A stretch of DNA of 64,000 bases from Hansfordia pulvinata (lineage: Eukaryota > Ascomycota > Sordariomycetes > Xylariales): contig BJKQ01000013.1 in NCBI GenBank assembly GCA_006538405.1, positions 124,001-188,000 on the forward strand, read 5' to 3'. Position 1 is the stretch's first letter; every line of letters begins with the position of its first letter. Positions 58,018-64,000 of this stretch are shown piece by piece. The notes under the pieces were generated by a model. The model worked only from the letters and a program-made list of their open reading frames with translations, did no database searches and was not told where the DNA came from. Made by a program: the position numbers and the translations under genes.

Positions 58018-61000
58018 ATGCCCGTCCCCGTCCAGCGAGGAGGCCAGGCCGGCCCCAGCACCGTCGACAAGAGTAAGCTCCCGCGCACCACGCGCTCCAA
58101 CCGCCTTCCACGCTCTGCGGACGGAGCGTTTCTACCTGAATTTGTGCTCGGCGTGCTCGCCTTTCTTTCCAAACATCCGTGCTGACTTTTTGAGTAGTGA
58201 AGATGGGCGCCATGATGGGCGGCTGTACGTACAACCCGATCACCAACACCCAACCAGATACGCTCTTTCGCACATCTCGACTCTCTCCCCAGTAGCGTCG
58301 TCGCAACGTCGCAGCGAAGGCTGCTCCCACTCGCGCCTGTCTTGCTAATTCATCCTTCACCAGCGGTCGGCCTCATCATTGGCTTCATCTTCGGTATGCC
58401 CCGTCTGGTCTGGCTGCCCCCTCTTCTACCCCGCTAACACTTCTCTGCAGGAACCGTGAACATCTTCAGATACGGTGCCGGCACCAACGGCATCATGCGG
58501 ACGCTTGGCCAGTACATGGCCGGGTCTGGCGCCACGTTTGGGTGAGTCTCCTGGGTGGCATATTCTTTGCCTCTCCGCTAACTCGAGTCTCCAGCTTCTT
58601 CATGTCCATTGGCAGCGCGATCCGAACCGACTCCTCCCCGATACTCGCCGAGGCCTACGCCCGGGCCCAGAGACGACCATTCGTCATGCAGCAGGCCTAC
58701 CACGCGCGTGACAACTAAGCGCACCTCAATCACAAGTGGCCCCCTCTTGAACGTCGCGGGCCCGAGCCCCTGAAAGCAACCGGTCCAGGCAGTAACATCG
58801 AGGGGAAAGACCGTTCCGACATGGAAAATTGACGACGAGATGGCAAGAGGGAAGCGTTCTTTCCCAGGAGAAGAAGCAGGAGCGTCATTCAAATAGCAAA
58901 GGCTACTCCTTGTATCATACTTAAATGTATATAACACCGCGCTGCGGTTCGAAGGGCGGGACGCGGAAGGGAGGAAACGATATCCTGGGCCAGACGCCCT
59001 TGACAGCATTCCCACCCCACGTGCTCCATACATGGCATGAGGCGCCGGCGAGGCCGGCACTTGGTCAAGGGCCCGGCGCGTGCCAGAGATGCGCGTGGAC
59101 TGCAGGGGTTCTCAAGACAGCAACCACGCCACACAATCTGACACCAATTTTGAGGATTTGCCTCTCGGCCCAGCAAGATCTTCTGCTGTGAGGGAAGAAA
59201 GGAATGTGAAGGCTATATAGCCGGCCAATAAATGTCCGAAGACACGACTGCTCCCATACCGGCAGCCTGGATATAGGAGGAAGTGCCGAGGAGTGCTGGG
59301 CGGCAGTGGCATGACCACGTATCTTCTTCACAACGAGAGGGAGAGGGAGAGGGGGGGATGACGAGCGACAATGGACTCGCGACGACACCATGGCCGAAAG
59401 CAAAGATCACCCAGCCTGGGTCATTGGACATCGCGTCTAGGTTAAAAGAAAACAAACGCGTGGTTCGGCCCATCAACAAACTTAACACCACGACTCAAGC
59501 AACAACAACGAGCAACGGGACGGGGGCTGATCAGCTCGCCCGAATGATTGTTTTAGTGTCGATGCCCCCTATTCTGCCTCGTGATCCGAGCCGGATGTCG
59601 AAAGCAAGACACCTTGCAGAACCGAGCAGCCCCGAGGTGGACGACGAGCCCTGGGCGTGTCTTACTGACAGGCATCAAATTTCCGATATATGTCTCACAG
59701 CAGAGACCCTCGTTGGGGCTTGAACCTTTTTTCTTCCCCGTCGCTGCGCGGTTCTGTGCGAGCCGTCATTGCCATCGCCACCAGCCCGCAATGCCAGGCG
59801 AACAGACGGACAGGCAGACGGACCGACGTGTTCGCCGGCACTCGCCGAAAGACAGGTTCATGGGGATATCATGCGCGCGCGCGCGCGTCAGGCCAACAGT
59901 CAGCCAGCATGAGGCTGGGCTTCCGGCGCAGCACCACAAGCAAGGGGGGGAAGCCAGCCACGCGTTGTGTGTGGCGGGCGAACTCATGCTGATGTCGGGT
60001 TTTTTTCTCCCTCTCTTTTGTTCCCAGCCGTTCGGCACGCCCAGGTGGCTGCCGCGCGAGAAAGGGGGCTTTACCGTCGGTGGCCAAAATCTACTCGTAC
60101 GAGTGGCAAGCGTCCTGTTCGAAAGGCCCTTTTTTTTCTTTCGGCAAAAAAGCAAGCAACGACTCGCTTCGACCGGGCCCAGAAGGGTAGTTCAGTCAGC
60201 ATCAGCACCAGAACCAGGGGACGGGCGAGAAACATGGTTGTACGAAGCCAGATGCGGATGCGGATGCGCACCCACTGGCCACCGGCGTCAGCTCCGACGT
60301 TCTCACCTGCACACGCGCGCACTCGCGACCCAACGAAAAGCCGGGGTAGAGGGGAGGGGGAGGGCCACCCCGGGGGCTTATTACCAACAAGTCCCGAGAC
60401 CCGCGCTGTCAAAGCAGAGGGCTGGTTACCTACTCGTAGTTTAACTAGCGTGGGCATGGGTCATTGCGGGCGGATTGCGAGTGATCGTAGCTGTCCTGGC
60501 GCGGTAGCTTCGATGGAAGGATTCCACTCTTTTCTTCGTCTGCAGACTACTCCGTACAGATCTAACCAACTACCTACCTATAGATTAGGTAGTCAGTTGT
60601 AACACGATAGACAGGTCTGGCTCCAAGATGATAGCCATCATGTCTCTCGTTTGCTATGATTCTCGCCTCCCTTCGCCTCTTTTTTTTTACACCCTTTTCA
60701 AGAGTCCGATGAGGAAAAGCCTCTTTTATTTCACCTCCCAGCTCTTCGCACGCCAGACGGAACTACGAGTACTGGCTGGCTGGCTGTCCATGAGGATCGC
60801 CGCATGGCGCCCGCCCGTCCCGTGTGCGGCTCGCCCGTGCCGTCCACGACAGGGGAGGGGAAGTTCTGGGATGCACATACAGGTGAGTAGTCGTGCGTGC
60901 CTGCAGCAGCGGCAGAGGCTCTCATCAAGACCCCCCCCCCCTCTTCCTCCCGCCTCGCGTGCGCCTGGGTAGTGGGTCCGAGTGTTGCGCGCTCGCGGGT

Positions 61001-62562
61001 GACCCGACCGGATATGTTTTGTTACTCGTAGTCACCTTGGGATCGTGGCGGGCATTGTATCCGTCCAGTAGTAGTGGTCACTGATGAGAGCTGAGCGCAA
61101 ATCACCAGGCTCGTTAGAGTGGACGACGGCTGGGGTGCTCATACGTGGCGCGGGGACTGGTTGTTTTCTTTCTTTGCTTCCCCTCTGCTTTCGCAGGTTC
61201 TCTGCCGCCTCTGCGCCCGTCCCTCGTCAATCTATTCTCGGCCTGTGTCTTTGCTTTGCCAGCACGCCTCGCACCACAGCCAGCAGTCAGACGCGCAGCC
61301 GTGAGCGAGACGGGGGGGGGGGGGGGGGGCTTGCCCAGATCCGATGCTCAATGTGACGAGTCGGATCCGGACCCGCCAGACGAAGCCCAATAGGGCCCGA
61401 CAACGGTCTTGTCTTCTCTGGCCCAGTCTGCTCTATCCGTACGTGTGTGTCTGTGGGTGTCTGTGTCTGTGTCTGTGTCTGTGTCTCTCGCCCTGTCTTG
61501 TTCGAATCATCCCCCCCCCCTCATCATCAATATTTCCTTTTACCCCTGGTGTGCCAAGGGTTGAGACGATATCGACTGCGAGTGGCCTGGTGCCTGGTAT
61601 CCCGAGCGTGTTTTTTTTTCTTTCGTTCCCGCAGACATCTGGCTGTCTCTAGTAGACTGGGAGAGTTCGATGTATTGTTATTGCATTGCCTTGTCCTACT
61701 TACCATCCCCTACGGCGGTCTGCTGCTATGAGCAGCCAATGGGCCGGGCGGGTGACGACTTGAATGGAAGACAACTGCGATCGCCCTTTTCGTCGCGGCG
61801 GCGACGCTGGACCTTGACAGCATACCCGCACACCCGTGGCGTCGGCGGGGGAAAAGAAAACCGCCCAGCGCATCGAATAGGGGGGACACGAGGCCCTCGT
61901 GGTGGCGTGCCGCCCGGCCCCGCCTGCGCATACGAGTACAGGCGGGCAGCCTCGCCGCTCCGTGTGGTTTTCTTTTGTGCCCCTCGGCTAATGGCCATTA
62001 TCTAGTCGCCGTCACCGTCACCGTGCGCACCTGGGTACGGTAGGTAAGCACCGACATAGCCTGACCTTATCTGAGCACCAAGTGCCGGAAGGGAGAGAAG
62101 GAGACACCAACCCTTTCTGGGGGGCGGCGGAGGATGGGCTGCTGCTGTGGTGTGAAACCCAAGACCTCGGCACGGTCTGTGCTGGCCAGCGAGATTGTCG
62201 AGGACGTTCGCACCCGACCCGTGTCTCAACGCCTCGCTCGTTTCTCATGCGGCCACCGGCGGCTCCAGCCCGTTCGAATGATGAGTATGCGAGTGACGGG
62301 ACAGACGGAGAGGTAGGTAGTAGGCCAGAACAGCCAGAGCAGGACAGGATAGGACCGGAACTTTCACGTAGGTGGCAAGCCGGGCTGTTGGACGCGTACC
62401 CGTCTCGAGACCTACATGTACTGTACTCGTAGACAGCTTCACGCCCATATCCAGCCAGGAACGAGTACCCGTACTCGCAGTGATCCATCTGGCTGGGGGT
62501 GGGACGCAAGCCGATACTCGCAGGCATGGAGCCGAGCTGAGGCCCGCGTCGCTCTACGAGTA
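55560..62562. repeat. Second cluster of TACTCGTA/TACGAGTA octamers
   Basis: Exact copies start at 55560, 55961, 56462, 56885, 57645, 60092, 60431, 60764, 61023, 61931, 62424 and 62555. They skip the MGR2 exons entirely. Confidence 0.9.
58018..58718 (+). CDS. MGR2: Mgr2-like subunit of the mitochondrial TIM23 translocase
   Basis: Small inner-membrane protein of 108 residues, homologous to yeast Mgr2 and animal ROMO1. Yeast Mgr2 couples Tim21 to TIM23 and gates lateral release of preproteins. Five exons: 58018-58072, 58198-58224, 58364-58393, 58451-58541 and 58595-58718, all GT..AG and in frame. Visible features are the conserved KMGAMMGG followed by VGLIIGFIFG (first glycine-rich membrane helix), the loop NIFRYGAGTNGIMRTLGQYM, and the second helix GSGATFGFFMSIGSAIR. 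The soluble tail ends QQAYHARDN. Exons 2 and 3 are only 27 and 30 nt, which is why no long open frame marks this gene. The start ATG follows a 5' leader ending CGCAATC. Confidence 0.93.
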
Positions 62563-63364
62563 GCTGTGTGATGTGGCCACGCCCCCTCCACTCGCCCACT
62601 CCCGGCGATCGTCGCCCCCGCGGCCGGCATGGAGGAGAAGCAACAGTGGCAGCCCCACGAGCCACCGGGGACAGCACCACCGCCGCCGCCACCGGCAGCT
62701 CGAAGCCCTGCATATCCCAGCCGAGAAAAATTGGCTGATCGCATAGCACAGCTCAGGGACACACACACACACACAGACAGAGAGAGAGAGAGGGTGGCTT
62801 GGAGTCAGTCAGTCAGTGACGGCCGGTTCCTATAAGTCAGGCCAATGAACCACTCCCAACTCGCCCTCCCCTCTTCTCTCCCTTTTCCAGCGCCCTGGGA
62901 CGACCGACGACTGCCTGCCTGCTTGCTTGCCTTCGCTTCCTGGCCTTGGTCCACGCAAAGTACAGCCTCATGACTGTCACCACTCTCGTTTCGTGACCCT
63001 GGCATCGATTTTTCCCTTCCCTTCCCTTTTTCGCTCGCTCGCTCGGTCGCTCGGCCTCTTTGGTGTGCCCACACAAGCCAGCCAGCACAACGCTCCTTTA
63101 CACTCCCCACCCCAAGTCCGTCGTGACCGAGACCCCTCTGGACCCCCAAAGGTCGAAATACACACTCGTTGTTGATAGTTTGCTGTCTCTTGTGACTGAC
63201 GGCACGACGCTCTTTTTTTTTTCCCTCCCCATTCTCGCCTTCTTTTTCCAGCTTCGAGCACAGCATCCTTACCTTGGTCGTCTCCAGACCAGTATCAATA
63301 ATCTCCCAGGCCTCTTTTCCTGTCGAGGATCGAGCCGCCGTTCTGTCGGTCTACTACTCTCACC
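58719..63364. other. Long upstream region of the multicopper oxidase gene
   Basis: 4.6 kb with no supportable gene. It holds a poly-G run of 18 (61312-61329), a poly-C run near 60932, TG/TC-rich tracts near 61445, seven TACTCGTA/TACGAGTA octamers between 60092 and 62562, ACCTACCT tracts near 60570 and 62312, and CT-rich leader sequence just before the next ATG. Confidence 0.55.
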
Positions 63365-63449
63365 ATGGGCTACGAATTCATGAAGTGGTCCAAGGACCTG
63401 ATCCGGCAGCTGACGCCGACGGCGCAGAATGGGTGAGTCTTTGCCTCTT

Positions 63450-63505
<56 letters not shown>

Positions 63506-64000
63506 TCTCTCTCTCTCTCCCTCTCTCTGTCTCTGTCTCCCAGCCCGCACACCCCCAAGAGTTATAGCTAGCTGACGGTTGCTTGCTCCCGCCTCACTGG
63601 TGCAGAAAATCCACCTGGGGCATGGTGGTAGCCTCAACGCTGCCCTACTGGATCGCGGGCCCGCACGGGGACAACGGGGTGCAGCCGTGGGCGCCGCGGA
63701 CGTCGTGGCACGACAACCCGTACACGACGGCGCCCCCGACGGGCCAGACGCGGCGGTACGAGTTCAACGTCAGCCGGGAGCGGATCGCGCCGGACGGGTT
63801 CGAGAAGGAGGTGCTGCTGGTCAACGGGCAGTTCCCCGGCCCCCTGATCGAGGCCAACTGGGGCGACTGGATCGAGGTCAAGGTCAACAACGGCATCACC
63901 AGCGACCCGCCCGAGGGCACGGCGCTGCACTGGCACGGCTTCCTGCAGACGGGGACGCCGTGGGAGGACGGCACCCCGGGCGTCTCCCAGTGCCCCATCG
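63365..64000 (+). CDS. Laccase-like multicopper oxidase, 5' part (runs off the window)
   Basis: Start of a copper oxidase that would oxidise phenols or similar donors with reduction of oxygen to water. Exon 1 is 63365-63432; exon 2 starts at 63606 and runs past the window end. The encoded part has a short basic N-terminus (MGYEFMKWSKDLIRQL) and a hydrophobic stretch STWGMVVASTLPYWIAG that could be a signal anchor rather than a cleaved signal peptide. The first cupredoxin domain follows: VLLVNGQFPGPLIEANWGDWIEVKV and the copper ligand motif LHWHGFLQ with TPWEDGTPGVSQCPI, typical of ascomycete multicopper oxidases. The remaining copper ligands lie beyond the window, so activity cannot be judged. 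Confidence 0.9.
63452..63519. repeat. (CT)n(CA)n(CT)n microsatellite in oxidase intron 1
   Basis: A compound dinucleotide run fills much of the 173-nt first intron (63433-63605) of the multicopper oxidase gene, between the GTGAGT donor and the CAG acceptor. Confidence 0.95.

Overview
The window looks like a stretch of a filamentous ascomycete nuclear genome (Pezizomycotina, probably Sordariomycetes). Coding regions are GC-rich and interrupted by short GT..AG introns of mostly 50-200 nt, and genes are widely spaced on both strands. The set includes fungal-type genes: a HAM-4/PRO45-like FHA protein, Rho3, CSN2, Cwc25, Mgr2, a NACHT/ankyrin STAND protein and an ascomycete-type multicopper oxidase. 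I could not fix the genus. I support 14 protein-coding genes (one cut by the window end), one tRNA and one small DNA transposon.

Layout. 1.2-4.9 kb: nine-exon membrane glycosyltransferase family 2 gene (+). 8.3-10.5 kb: aquaporin/aquaglyceroporin with a long low-complexity N-terminus (+), whose frame breaks twice at GGGGC. 12.1-13.4 kb: single-exon FAD monooxygenase (+). 14.16-14.66 kb: AT-rich Tc1-like MITE. 15.8-17.3 kb: COP9 signalosome subunit 2 (-), divergent from the splicing factor Cwc25 (18.0-19.3 kb, +). 21.3-22.1 kb: Rho3 GTPase (+). 23.4-30.4 kb: a convergent pair made of a fungal STAND-N-domain/ankyrin-like protein (+) and a NACHT-ankyrin-TPR-membrane protein (-), the most system-like part of the window. 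30.4-38.5 kb: about 8 kb without a supportable gene, full of microsatellites. 38.5-40.4 kb: membrane-anchored fucose-lectin-like protein (+). 41.3 kb: tRNA-Val(AAC). 42.2-45.9 kb: Uls1-type SNF2/RING translocase (-). 50.2-51.3 kb: Nudix hydrolase (+). 52.5-54.8 kb: STRIPAK FHA protein HAM-4/PRO45 (-). 58.0-58.7 kb: Mgr2 of the TIM23 complex (+). From 63.4 kb to the end: 5' part of a laccase-like multicopper oxidase (+).

Most genes are unrelated housekeeping or signalling loci. The exception is the STAND pair, where one protein has an N-terminal signalling-type domain and its neighbour has the NTPase and repeat sensor but no N-terminal effector domain. Two window-wide signals stand out. (1) The octamer TACTCGTA/TACGAGTA occurs 33 times by my count, always outside coding sequence, against about 2 expected by chance. 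(2) Three otherwise good genes need single missing bases restored (five sites, at least four in G/C runs) to match their families, which suggests undercalled homopolymers in the assembly or recent decay.
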